DNA of 15,083 bases, taken from JAVBNJ01 sp031551625. Its GTDB lineage: Bacteria; Bacteroidota; Bacteroidia; Bacteroidales; UBA932. Location of the stretch: NCBI GenBank assembly GCA_031551625.1, contig JAVBNJ010000113.1, positions 1 through 15,083 on the forward strand, read 5' to 3'. Numbering within the stretch: the first letter of the stretch is position 1; every line of letters starts with the position of its first letter. Under the pieces are notes generated by a model, which was not told where the DNA came from, searched no databases, and saw only the letters and a list, made by a program, of their open reading frames with translations. This document shows positions 1 to 7,098 of this stretch, one piece after another. The position numbers were made by a program, and so were the translations under genes.

Positions 1-393
1 AGTCATAGCCGCAACCGGCGGGTAATCGAGTGCCGAAGCGCACCAGTCGTATTTAGCGGGCATGCCGCTAAGTGTAAGGGTTACCCGTTGGGTTTTACTC
101 GCCGAGCCCGTTACCCACACGCCTTTACTGGCGCTTACTAAGGTGCCGACACTGGTGCCGCTGACAGTAGCGCGTGTCCAGGCGCCTTTGGTACCATTGG
201 CATTGACGGTGCGGTAATCGACAATCACCCACGTTTTGTAATTGTGGGTACCGGTACAGGTTGTCCACACCAAATCAAAAGTTACTTGCTTGGTGTTGTA
301 GTTGGCGGCTACTTGCCGCACCGATACGCACGAAGCGGCATAGCCGACAGGTGTGCAAAGCAATAATAAAAGTAAACAGTAGATTTTTTGCAT
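1..393 (-). CDS. Secreted protein of unknown function, N-terminal part (runs off left edge)
   Basis: An open frame on the minus strand starts at the ATG at 393-391 and stays open for 131 codons to the window edge, so the C-terminus is missing. The first ~20 residues (MQKIYCLLLLLLCTPVGYA) form a clear Sec signal peptide: short basic start, a run of leucines and a small-residue cleavage site. The rest is rich in T, V, S, W and G, predicted beta-rich, with motifs such as WVIVDYRTV and YDWCASALDYPP. I associate this pattern with multi-copy secreted proteins of uncultured Bacteroidota, but that rests on memory, not a search. A surface or exported role is inferred; no enzymatic motif is visible. 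No TAnnTTTG box lies close upstream; a TATAAAAT-like stretch does. G+C is higher than in the neighbouring intergenic DNA. Confidence 0.75.
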   Translation of the reverse strand, partial: MQKIYCLLLLLLCTPVGYAASCVSVRQVAANYNTKQVTFDLVWTTCTGTHNYKTWVIVDYRTVNANGTKGAWTRATVSGTSVGTLVSASKGVWVTGSASKTQRVTLTLSGMPAKYDWCASALDYPPVAAMT

Positions 394-443
394 ATCAATT
401 AAGTTTTTAGTTGTTGTTTTATTTTATACCTGCGTTAGGGGGC

Positions 444-575
444 GAGATGTCTCCACTTCACTCGCTGCCGCTCGTTCCGGTCGACATGACGGCTCTTTTC
501 TTTCCATCAAGTCAACCGTCATGTCGACCGAAGGGTTTGGCGGAATTTGTGCCAAACACGAAGTGGAGACATCTC
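444..575. repeat. Nested palindromic intergenic repeat element
   Basis: Two perfect inverted-repeat pairs are nested here. The outer arms are GAGATGTCTCCACTTC at 444-459 and its exact reverse complement at 560-575. The inner arms are CGGTCGACATGACGG at 478-492 and its exact reverse complement at 516-530, with a 23-nt loop. A third small pair, GTTTGGC/GCCAAAC, sits inside the right half (about 535-556). The heptamer CCTGCGT flanks the element at 429-435 and 575-581, which could be a target duplication. The GTCATGTCGACCGAAG-type text resembles dispersed intergenic repeats I know from Bacteroidota genomes. Whether it is a non-autonomous mobile element or a transcription-linked structure cannot be decided from one copy. 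Confidence 0.7.
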
Positions 576-642
576 CTGCGTAACGTACTCATTCATTAAC
601 GGTATAGTTATTTAACTAAGTTTTTGGTTTTATTTACATAGC

Positions 643-723
643 ATTGGGGTTGTTTTCAAATCCGCGTAAATCCGTCTAATCGGCGCCATCCGCGTCCTAT
701 CAACAAACAAACACAACAACCCC
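643..723. repeat. Repeat module with flanking inverted arms
   Basis: GGGGTTGTT at 646-654 and its exact reverse complement at 715-723 bracket a module at about 660-700. The module repeats the theme ATCCGCGTAAATCCGTC and CCATCCGCGTCCTAT. Text of the ATCCGCGT/AATCCGTGTAATC kind recurs as a dispersed intergenic repeat in many environmental bacterial genomes (recalled, not searched). No coding capacity. Confidence 0.5.
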
Positions 724-807
724 TTGCTACGATTTTATTTTCGTTGCCAATTCCGTTCAACCATTCAGTTATTCAATTACTAACAAAAAACGTGAACATT
801 GATTGTT

Positions 808-908
808 ATTCTTGAGGTTCTGGTAAACCTGTGTCAAAACAAACCAAAGTCCACGCTCGGGTAGGCTTTAAGTTCTTTGACACAAGAAATTTACCAGATT
901 TCAAGAAT
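808..908. repeat. Long imperfect inverted repeat (possible MITE or structured RNA)
   Basis: The left arm at 808-838 (starting ATTCTTGAGGTTCTGG) pairs with the right arm at 876-908 (ending TTACCAGATTTCAAGAAT) over roughly 30 positions with a few mismatches and small gaps. The loop is about 37 nt and contains AAAG...CTTT that could extend the stem. It ends about 90 bp before the ispG-operon promoter. Arms of this length suggest a small non-autonomous element or a transcribed hairpin. No open frame or target duplication was recognised. Confidence 0.55.
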
Positions 909-997
909 AGAATGTCATACCGTAAAAAAGAACATGCAGAATGATGCAAATATACACAGATATTTTTAACTGCCAAATAAAAATCGCGTTTTTTTCG

Positions 998-1005
998 TAT
1001 CTTTG
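998..1005 (+). promoter_or_regulatory. Bacteroidota -7 promoter box (TATCTTTG) of the lipoprotein-ispG operon
   Basis: TATCTTTG matches the Bacteroidota primary-sigma -7 consensus TAnnTTTG and is followed by a purine/AT-rich stretch leading to the ATG at 1018. Transcription would start near 1010-1012, giving a leader of under 10 nt. No clear TTTG-type -33 box is seen. Confidence 0.7.
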
Positions 1006-1017
1006 CACGTTATAAAA

Positions 1018-2880
1018 ATGAATTTTTTTAAGAAAATAATAGCTTTTATGGCAATTGCAGCGGTGGTAGTACTATCGTTGAGCCGCTGTGCCAACACGCG
1101 CCAAGGACCTACAGGCGGCCCGAAAGATACTATTCCGCCCGTGCTACTACACACAGCCCCAATGGCGAATACCATCAATTTTAAAGGCGACAAAATTACG
1201 CTCACGTTCAACGAGAACATGCAGGTAAAAGACGCATCGAAAAATGTGGTACTTTCGCCGCCTGCGTTGCTGCGACCCGTGGTGCGGCGTAGCGGACATT
1301 CTATCAACGTTATTTTGCAGGACACCTTGCAGCGCGACCGTACCTACACTATCGACTTCGGAAGTTCGTTGGTCGATAATAACGAAAGCAACCCCTATCC
1401 GCCCTATAAATTCACGTTCTCGACAGGCCCTGTAATCGACTCAATGGTGTTTACCGGTGTGGTGCGCGACGCTTTTACGCAAGAACCGCTGGCCGGGATG
1501 ACTGTGATGTTGTACGAAAACCTGAGCGATACGGCCATTTACAAAACCATGCCTGTGGCCATTGCCCGCACTGATGCATGGGGCTACTTCGCTGTGCAGA
1601 ACATTGCTCCACGCACATATCGCATGATTGCTATCGAAGATAAAAATTCGAATTACCGCTATGATGCAGGCAGCGAAAAAATAGCTTTTCTCGATTCGAC
1701 AGTGGTGCCCGAAGAAACAGTGTCGGAATTGCCGCCACTCATCGACATAAAAGATACGGTAGCGCTGGAGGCACGCCCATTCGAACGGTTTTTGTTTGCC
1801 TCGAAAGAAAATGCGGGCAAACAATATTTGGTGGAATATCCTCAACTAGGCAAACGGCAATTCAAACTCGTGTTCAATCAACGCAATCCTGAGATTCATT
1901 CGTTTGTTATCAATGACATCGACTCGACGGGGTATGTGGTGGAAAGCAGCCGCTTCGGCGATACACTCACATATTGGCTCACTGCACCTACATTGCCCGA
2001 CACACTGCGCGCCACTATCAATTATTTGAAAACCGATTCGCTTGAGCAACTTTCGCTCACAGAAACGCTTTTGAAATTTTCGATGAAGAAAGACGATAAG
2101 AAGAAAGAAGAAAAGAAAAAAGAGGGGGAAGAAGAAAAACCAAAATTGCAACCTAAAATCGATTTTAATCTGCAAAATGGGATGCATCGCGGTATCACAA
2201 TTACTTTCGATGCATTGCCGGTAAAGATTGATACATCAAAGCTGGCCTTGTTCAAAATAAATACGGAGAAAAAGACCCGCACCGCCGAGCCTTTCCGTTG
2301 GGTACGCGATACCACATCGTTGTTGCGTTTTTATGTGCAAGCCAAATGGACAACGGTGACTGATTATGAATTTGTGGCCGATTCGGCTGCTTTTATCAAT
2401 CTTTATGGTCTGGTAAATGACAGTACGGGTAGAAAAATCACAACCCCTAATCCTGAAAAATTCTGTATGATTACGCTCAATCTGTCGAACGCTTCGTCGC
2501 AATACATCGTGCAATTGTTAGATAAGAAAAAAGAAAAAGTACAGCGCGAAAGTATTGTTTCCGGCGGGAAAGTGGTGTTCGACTACTTGCAGGCGGGCGA
2601 CTATTGTATTCGTTTTATTGATGACGAAAACCGTAATGGAGTCTGGGATCCGGCAAGTGTCAAGGAAAACAAGCAATCCGAAAAAGTAGCATTTGTCCGA
2701 TTTACCAATTCGGATGTACTTACACTGAAAGAGAATTTTGAAGTAGACCACGCCGTAGATGTAGCTAAGCTATTTGAACCACCGCAACCACACGTCCATA
2801 GCCACAGACTGGAACAAAAACACGGAGAGAATGGCGAACATCACGAAGAAACACCTGCGCAAGAACAAAATGAAAATTAA
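1018..2880 (+). CDS. Ig-like domain (SbsA-type) envelope lipoprotein
   Basis: 620 residues, starting at ATG 1018. The frame is open further upstream to a TTG at 1003, but that TTG lies inside the TATCTTTG promoter box, so it cannot be the start. Residues 1-24 are an export signal ending in LSLSRC; Cys24 is the probable lipidation site, although Arg just before it is unusual. A bacterial Ig-like (SbsA-type, Big_5) domain covers about 37-137 (DTIPP..., TLTFNENMQV, FTFSTG). It is followed by a prealbumin-like fold at about 140-230 (DSMVFTGVVRDAFTQEPLAG). A second such fold lies near 495-545 (YLQAGDYCIRFIDDENRNG). Residues about 356-378 are a lysine/glutamate run, and the last 30 residues are rich in His, Glu and Gln. 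The family is widespread in Bacteroidota and envelope-associated; its function is unknown. First gene of the operon; its last 11 nt overlap the next gene. Confidence 0.85.
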   Translation: MNFFKKIIAFMAIAAVVVLSLSRCANTRQGPTGGPKDTIPPVLLHTAPMANTINFKGDKITLTFNENMQVKDASKNVVLSPPALLRPVVRRSGHSINVILQDTLQRDRTYTIDFGSSLVDNNESNPYPPYKFTFSTGPVIDSMVFTGVVRDAFTQEPLAGMTVMLYENLSDTAIYKTMPVAIARTDAWGYFAVQNIAPRTYRMIAIEDKNSNYRYDAGSEKIAFLDSTVVPEETVSELPPLIDIKDTVALEARPFERFLFASKENAGKQYLVEYPQLGKRQFKLVFNQRNPEIHSFVINDIDSTGYVVESSRFGDTLTYWLTAPTLPDTLRATINYLKTDSLEQLSLTETLLKFSMKKDDKKKEEKKKEGEEEKPKLQPKIDFNLQNGMHRGITITFDALPVKIDTSKLALFKINTEKKTRTAEPFRWVRDTTSLLRFYVQAKWTTVTDYEFVADSAAFINLYGLVNDSTGRKITTPNPEKFCMITLNLSNASSQYIVQLLDKKKEKVQRESIVSGGKVVFDYLQAGDYCIRFIDDENRNGVWDPASVKENKQSEKVAFVRFTNSDVLTLKENFEVDHAVDVAKLFEPPQPHVHSHRLEQKHGENGEHHEETPAQEQNEN

Positions 2881-3574
2881 TTTTTTAGGCATATTATTTT
2901 TGGGAGTGATTTGTTTGCTACCAAACAATGGGGTGGCACAAAGTAAAGATTCTGATTCTACGCTCATACGTCCGATCGTTTCGATACCAGTAAAAAAACA
3001 CGAGGCGCCGCGGCATTTCATCGGGGCATCGGGCGGCTACAGCATCAACAACATGTCGTCGTCTGTTTATGAAGATTTGCGAAGCACGGGTAATTGGGTA
3101 AACTACGGTGTGATTTACAAATATTACAATCCGAAATGGGTAGGTTTGCAAACGGGTATCAATTATACCGAACGCGGCTACCAGCGCGACAGTACTTCGA
3201 AGCGGATTTACCAGACACTGGAACTGCCTTTCGTGTCACAGTTCCATGTAGAGGTTTGGAAATTCCGCATCATGGCGAACGCAGGACTGTTTGTTGCCTA
3301 CTCGCTGAGTGCAGAAGATACGTATCTTTATCCACCCGAAGAAGAAGGTAAAAAAGAAAAGTATACATTCCAATCTACCGATAATCGTTTTGACTATGGA
3401 TTGCGGTTTGGTGCAGGGCTGGGCTTGATGCTTTACCCTGTTGAGGTGCAGTTCGAATTCAATTACGCGTTGGGTTTGGGCTACGTGCATGAACCGCTTA
3501 TCCCTAACCAGACAACCATCTACAACCGCTTGTCGCAAATGATTTTTTCGGTGGGTGTTTTAATCGCTTTATAA
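2870..3574 (+). CDS. Outer-membrane beta-barrel protein (PorT-like fold), 234 residues
   Basis: Start chosen at ATG 2870, which overlaps the stop of the lipoprotein gene (ATGAAAATTAA). From there the product opens with a good signal peptide (MKINFLGILFLGVICLL, cleavage near Ala23-Gln24). A longer frame begins at 2774, but it would add 32 charged residues in front of the signal peptide and lies wholly inside the upstream gene. The mature part alternates polar and hydrophobic residues, with segments such as HFIGASGGYSINNM, GVIYKYYNPKWVGLQTGINY, YGLRFGAGLGLMLYP and VQFEFNYALGLGYV, ending in a hydrophobic strand (MIFSVGVLIAL). This is typical of small 8- to 10-strand outer-membrane barrels (PF13568-like). 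The gene lies 4 nt upstream of ispG, so it is co-transcribed with it, although no functional link is known. The specific role cannot be told from sequence. Confidence 0.75.
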   Translation: MKINFLGILFLGVICLLPNNGVAQSKDSDSTLIRPIVSIPVKKHEAPRHFIGASGGYSINNMSSSVYEDLRSTGNWVNYGVIYKYYNPKWVGLQTGINYTERGYQRDSTSKRIYQTLELPFVSQFHVEVWKFRIMANAGLFVAYSLSAEDTYLYPPEEEGKKEKYTFQSTDNRFDYGLRFGAGLGLMLYPVEVQFEFNYALGLGYVHEPLIPNQTTIYNRLSQMIFSVGVLIAL

Positions 3575-3578
3575 CACG

Positions 3579-4937
3579 ATGAACAATAATAATCACATTA
3601 AATACCATCGCCGCGAAACGAACACAGTCGTTATCGGCGGTGTCGCATTGGGTAGTGAGTATCCTGTGCGTGTACAAACCATGTGCAATACGCCTACGCA
3701 AAATATAGAAGCCTCAGTGGTGCAATGTAAAAAAGTGGCCGATGCGGGTGCCGATTACGTACGCCTTACTACGCAAGGACTTAAAGAGGTGGAAGCATTG
3801 GCCGAAATTAAGCGGCAATTGCGCCGCGATGGTTATAACATTCCATTGATTGCCGATGTGCATTTCAACGCCAACGTGGCAATTGCTGCGGCTGCCATAG
3901 CTGACAAGGTGCGCATCAATCCGGGAAATTTTGCAGGCACACCTGTAGAAATGGAAGAAAAATTATTGGAACTTTTTCGTGTATGCCGCCAGCACAAAAC
4001 GGCATTGCGTGTGGGAGTGAATCACGGCTCGCTGTCCGAGCGCATCATGTCGGCATTTGGCGATACGCCTGCAGGCATGGTGGAATCGGCCATGGAAATG
4101 TTGCGCATCTGCCAGCGAGAAGATTTTACACAAGTAGTAGTGTCAATGAAATCAAGTAACACACGTGTGATGGTAGCAGCCTACCGGTTATTGGTGGAGT
4201 GCCTGGAAACAGAAACTATGGGTTATCCGTTACATTTGGGAGTTACTGAAGCTGGCGATGGCTACGAAGGGCGTATCAAATCGGCGGTAGGTATCGGCAC
4301 GTTGTTGACCGAGGGCTATGGCGATACTATCCGTATATCGCTGACTGAGCCACCGGAAAATGAGATTCCCGTGGCACAGGAATTGGTGCGTGTAGCGCCC
4401 CTGTATCCTTATAACCCGAAGATGCCGCACGAAAAGGTAAAACAATTGGTGCGCGATTATAAAGTGACTGATACGCAAACGTTGATACTGCAAGCGGCGT
4501 GCGATTCAGGTCCGTTATTGCTTGATGGATTTGCCGACGATTTGCTGATTTTTGCCGTGGTGGCGGGCAAAGTAGTGCCCGATGAAAAATCGGCGGCTTT
4601 GGCAAGAATATTGCTGCAAGCTACCCGTGTACGTTTTAGTATGCCTGAATATATTGCCTGTCCGGGTTGTGGCCGTACACTGTTCGACTTGCAAGGCACA
4701 TTGGCTGAGGTACGCAAAGCCACGTCGGCGCAGGTGGGGTTAAAGATTGCTGTGATGGGTTGCATTGTAAACGGGCCGGGCGAAATGGCCGATGCCGACT
4801 ATGGTTATGTGGGTGCAGGTCATGAAAAAGTAACGCTCTACAAAGGTAAAACAGCTGTTAAGAAAAATATTCCGCAGGAAAAAGCGGTGGAGGAATTGGT
4901 AAAACTCATCAAGGATAGCGGCGACTGGAAAGAGTGA
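3579..4937 (+). CDS. ispG: 4-hydroxy-3-methylbut-2-en-1-yl diphosphate synthase (IspG/GcpE), short-insert form
   Basis: 452 residues, ATG 3579. IspG reduces methylerythritol cyclodiphosphate (MEcPP) to HMBPP in the MEP isoprenoid pathway, using a [4Fe-4S] cluster. The N-terminal TIM-barrel is clear: YPVRVQTMCNTPT (28-40), YVRLTTQG (60-67), PLIADVHFN (89-97), VRINPGN (111-117), GVNHGSLSERIM (146-157), HLGVTEAGDG (219-228). The C-terminal reductase part holds the cluster ligands Cys361 and Cys364 (CPGCGRTLFD), Cys395 (MGCIVNGPGE) and the conserved Glu402. Bacteroidota, chlamydial and plant enzymes usually carry a large extra domain (A*) between these parts, giving about 600 residues or more. 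Here the linker from about 262 to 356 is only about 95 residues, retaining mainly the end of that domain (LLLDGFADDLL). That makes it intermediate between the ~370-residue E. coli form and the large form. Last gene of its operon, ending 8 nt from a converging gene. Confidence 0.95.
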   Translation: MNNNNHIKYHRRETNTVVIGGVALGSEYPVRVQTMCNTPTQNIEASVVQCKKVADAGADYVRLTTQGLKEVEALAEIKRQLRRDGYNIPLIADVHFNANVAIAAAAIADKVRINPGNFAGTPVEMEEKLLELFRVCRQHKTALRVGVNHGSLSERIMSAFGDTPAGMVESAMEMLRICQREDFTQVVVSMKSSNTRVMVAAYRLLVECLETETMGYPLHLGVTEAGDGYEGRIKSAVGIGTLLTEGYGDTIRISLTEPPENEIPVAQELVRVAPLYPYNPKMPHEKVKQLVRDYKVTDTQTLILQAACDSGPLLLDGFADDLLIFAVVAGKVVPDEKSAALARILLQATRVRFSMPEYIACPGCGRTLFDLQGTLAEVRKATSAQVGLKIAVMGCIVNGPGEMADADYGYVGAGHEKVTLYKGKTAVKKNIPQEKAVEELVKLIKDSGDWKE

Positions 4938-4945
4938 TTCTTTGC

Positions 4946-6070
4946 TTAACTAAAATACCTTGTCTGTAACCATAACTCGAATACCGGATCGATAAAATAT
5001 GGCTTGCCGCGGTAGAAATAAATAACTTCTTTTTTCTTTAATGCTTCGCGCACGCGTGTGATATTAGCCGATGAATGCAGATCATATTTGGCAATTACTT
5101 CGGCAGCGCTGAAACGATCAATACCATCGAGAATGGCACGGAGATAATTTAGTTGCGAGGTGCTTAGGTTATCAACCTGCAGGCGGCAAGAGCGTTCGTT
5201 GTAATTCAGCAATTCCTCGGTCGCACTGTCCATCATGCTGTCAATAACAAAGCCTTTGGTGTTGAGCCAACATAGATGGGCAAATTGTTGCACGTAGAAT
5301 GGGTAGTGGTTTACCTTACGGCAAAGAATCTCGGTAAATTCTTTCGAAATCACACGTCCGCTTTTCGAAAATGAACGAACAATATAGTCAGTGAATAATT
5401 TTTCGTCGACCGGTTCTATTTTTATTTCTTCGCCGAATTTGTGAAACGGTTGTTTTTCGTTGAACAATGCACGCATTGCGTTTACTTTACTGCCACACAA
5501 CAGATATCCTGCCTGGCGGTGAGGTTTCCATTGGCTTACCAATCGTTTTTGGAATGCTGTCGAGTTTTCAAAATCGACAATCTCTTGAAAATCGTCTATC
5601 CATACAATGTATGGCATATTTTTCAAATCGGCAATACGTTCGGGTAATTGCAATACCTCGTCGGAATGGTCTTTCAACCGTTGATGATCAAAGTAAATTT
5701 GAATACCGTTTTGTTTGCATTCATCAATTTCGATATGTGGTTGCGATAGTGGCAATAGTTGTGAAGCTAACGTTACCCAGTCACTTTCGGTGGAGCATGT
5801 TTCATTGAAGAGCTGTTGCGCCAACAGTGTGTAGAATGCATGTTCGTCGCGTACGTTGAACAGGCGGCATGTACATAATTTTAGTTCCATTGTTCTTTTC
5901 GCATGGAAAAAAGCATTACGAACCAATGATTTTTTTCCATAACCCGTAGGTGCAATCAATACCGTATTTTGTTTATTAGTCATGTTCGAAGAGAGCCACG
6001 ACAATTCGTCGCGGCGCCCTACAAACGTTTCGTTGATTGCTTCGTGCGAAAAAACAAACGGTGAGTCCAT
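4946..6070 (-). CDS. P-loop ATPase (AAA / archaeal-ATPase-like) with C-terminal winged helix
   Basis: 374 residues, ATG at 6070. The opening (NETFVGRRDELSWLSS) is the usual N-terminal signature of Bacteroidota AAA ATPases that begin 'npFvfg...f.gR..El..L'. Walker A is APTGYGKKSLV at 40-50; the residue after the catalytic Lys46 is Lys47, where Ser or Thr is normal. Walker B is YIVWIDDFQEI at 154-164, followed by a sensor-like segment (AGYLLCGSKVNAM, 187-199). About residues 300-374 look like a winged helix (LNYLRAILDG...AEVIAKYD...ITRVREALKKKEVI) ending in YFIDPVFELWLQTRYF, as in the family. Members are related to STAND/archaeal ATPases; cellular roles are mostly unknown. It starts 6 nt after the stop of the OmpA-type gene, so the two are co-transcribed. 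It converges on ispG. Confidence 0.8.
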   Translation of the reverse strand: MDSPFVFSHEAINETFVGRRDELSWLSSNMTNKQNTVLIAPTGYGKKSLVRNAFFHAKRTMELKLCTCRLFNVRDEHAFYTLLAQQLFNETCSTESDWVTLASQLLPLSQPHIEIDECKQNGIQIYFDHQRLKDHSDEVLQLPERIADLKNMPYIVWIDDFQEIVDFENSTAFQKRLVSQWKPHRQAGYLLCGSKVNAMRALFNEKQPFHKFGEEIKIEPVDEKLFTDYIVRSFSKSGRVISKEFTEILCRKVNHYPFYVQQFAHLCWLNTKGFVIDSMMDSATEELLNYNERSCRLQVDNLSTSQLNYLRAILDGIDRFSAAEVIAKYDLHSSANITRVREALKKKEVIYFYRGKPYFIDPVFELWLQTRYFS

Positions 6071-6076
6071 GGCAGA

Positions 6077-7036
6077 CTAATTACTATCAAGGATTTCGAA
6101 CAACTCGTCTAACTTCGGTGTTAAAATAATTTCGATACGGCGGTTTTTCAACCGTGCCTGCACTGTTTTCGAATCGTCGAGTGGAACATATTGACTACGT
6201 CCGGCTGCGGTTATCCGTTGCGGATCAATATCTTTATTTTTTAATAATTCACGAATAACACTGGTCGATCGTTTCACACTCAAATCCCAATTGTCTTTCA
6301 ATTCTCCCGAGCCACGATAGTTTACATCATCGGTATGTCCTTCAATTAGTATATTAATTTCCGGGTTTTGCACCAATACTTTTGCTAATTCGTTAATGGC
6401 TTCCGTTCCTTTTGATTCAATGTTGTAGCTACCCGATTTGAAAAGCAACTTGTCTTCCATCGATACATATACCTTTCCGTTCTTTGTCTGCACTGTCAAC
6501 CCTTTTCCTTCGAATCCGAGCAGGGCATCAGACACTTTACGGCGCAAAGCATTTACGGTAGAATCTTTGCGTGCAAGAATGGCTTCGAGTTCTGCTAACC
6601 GTTTATTCCGTTTATCCATTTCCACCTGCATTTGTTCCAACTGGCGGATGCGGGCGGCCAGTTCATCTTCCTTGCGCTGCAGTTCTTCACGGTCGCGCTG
6701 CATAGCCACACTCATACTTCCCGTTTCTTTTTCGCGGTCTTTGCGGTAGCGCTCCATCATGTTTTGAACGTCGGCCAATTGTTTTTTCAATCCGTCGCGC
6801 TCGGCAGTGGTAATTTGGAGATCTTTTGCTGCATTTTCCAATTCTTTCAAACGGCGTTTGAGAGTTGCATTTTCGTTGGCCAGATCGTTCATCTGGTTGT
6901 TAATCCGGTTGCGGTCGTCCAACAAGCGACGGTAGTCAGAATCTAATGATTGATATTTACTGCTCGACACGCAAGAACTCATGCCCATTGCCGCAATTGC
7001 CAATGTAAGAACAAAAATAAATTTGGTATATTTCAT
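6077..7036 (-). CDS. OmpA-family peptidoglycan-binding lipoprotein with long coiled coil
   Basis: 319 residues from ATG 7036. An in-frame TTG at 7063 lies inside the promoter box and is rejected as the start. Residues 1-22 are a lipoprotein signal (KFIFVLTLAIAAMGMSSC) with Cys22 as lipidation site. Residues about 30-170 are an almost continuous heptad-like coiled coil rich in R, E, K, L and Q. An OmpA C-terminal domain covers about 195-306: DKLLFKSGSYNI, ILIEGHTDDVNYRG, NWDLSVKRSTSVI and LKNRRIEIIL, including the Asp and Arg that hold diaminopimelate in this family. The likely role is to tether the outer membrane or a spacer rod to peptidoglycan in the periplasm. It is first in a two-gene operon with the P-loop ATPase and is divergent from the DUF4954 gene. 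Confidence 0.9.
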   Translation of the reverse strand: MKYTKFIFVLTLAIAAMGMSSCVSSSKYQSLDSDYRRLLDDRNRINNQMNDLANENATLKRRLKELENAAKDLQITTAERDGLKKQLADVQNMMERYRKDREKETGSMSVAMQRDREELQRKEDELAARIRQLEQMQVEMDKRNKRLAELEAILARKDSTVNALRRKVSDALLGFEGKGLTVQTKNGKVYVSMEDKLLFKSGSYNIESKGTEAINELAKVLVQNPEINILIEGHTDDVNYRGSGELKDNWDLSVKRSTSVIRELLKNKDIDPQRITAAGRSQYVPLDDSKTVQARLKNRRIEIILTPKLDELFEILDSN

Positions 7037-7060
7037 AAACGGAATTAAAATTTTGCTCCA

Positions 7061-7068
7061 CAAAGATA
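7061..7068 (-). promoter_or_regulatory. -7 promoter box (TATCTTTG) for the OmpA-type operon
   Basis: The plus strand reads CAAAGATA, i.e. TATCTTTG on the minus strand, matching TAnnTTTG. It lies 24 nt upstream of the ATG at 7036, giving a leader of about 15-20 nt. Confidence 0.65.
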
Positions 7069-7090
7069 GGAAAGATTTTACAGTTTTTTA

Positions 7091-7098
7091 TATCTTTG
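7091..7098 (+). promoter_or_regulatory. -7 promoter box (TATCTTTG) for the DUF4954 gene
   Basis: TATCTTTG matches TAnnTTTG and lies 25 nt upstream of ATG 7124. It faces away from the OmpA-operon box at 7061-7068, with only 22 bp between the two boxes, so the two polymerase footprints must overlap. Confidence 0.65.

Larger units (their letters stand above)
394..1017. other. Gene-free region of 624 bp with three repeat elements
   Basis: This stretch separates the divergently oriented secreted-protein gene and the ispG operon. No convincing coding region is present. It holds three separate inverted-repeat structures (444-575, 643-723 and 808-908). Between them is AT-rich filler that includes a degenerate stretch around 742-780 built from CATTCAGTTATTCAATTAC-like text. 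The promoter of the ispG operon lies at its right end. The open frame at 411-599 falls almost wholly inside the first inverted repeat and is not considered a gene. Confidence 0.7.

Noticed and set aside
411..599. 62-codon open frame on the plus strand
   Set aside because: It lies almost entirely in the nested inverted repeat, its composition follows the repeat arms, it has no promoter or ribosome site, and the product looks like no protein family.
966..1325. 119-codon minus-strand open frame over the lipoprotein start
   Set aside because: It crosses the operon promoter and the well-supported lipoprotein coding sequence on the opposite strand; no family features.
2774..2869. Longer N-terminus for the beta-barrel protein
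   Set aside because: It would place 32 polar, charged residues before a clear signal peptide and lies fully inside the upstream gene.
4938..4945. Bidirectional terminator between ispG and the converging ATPase gene
   Set aside because: Only 8 nt separate the stop codons and no inverted repeat is visible there.
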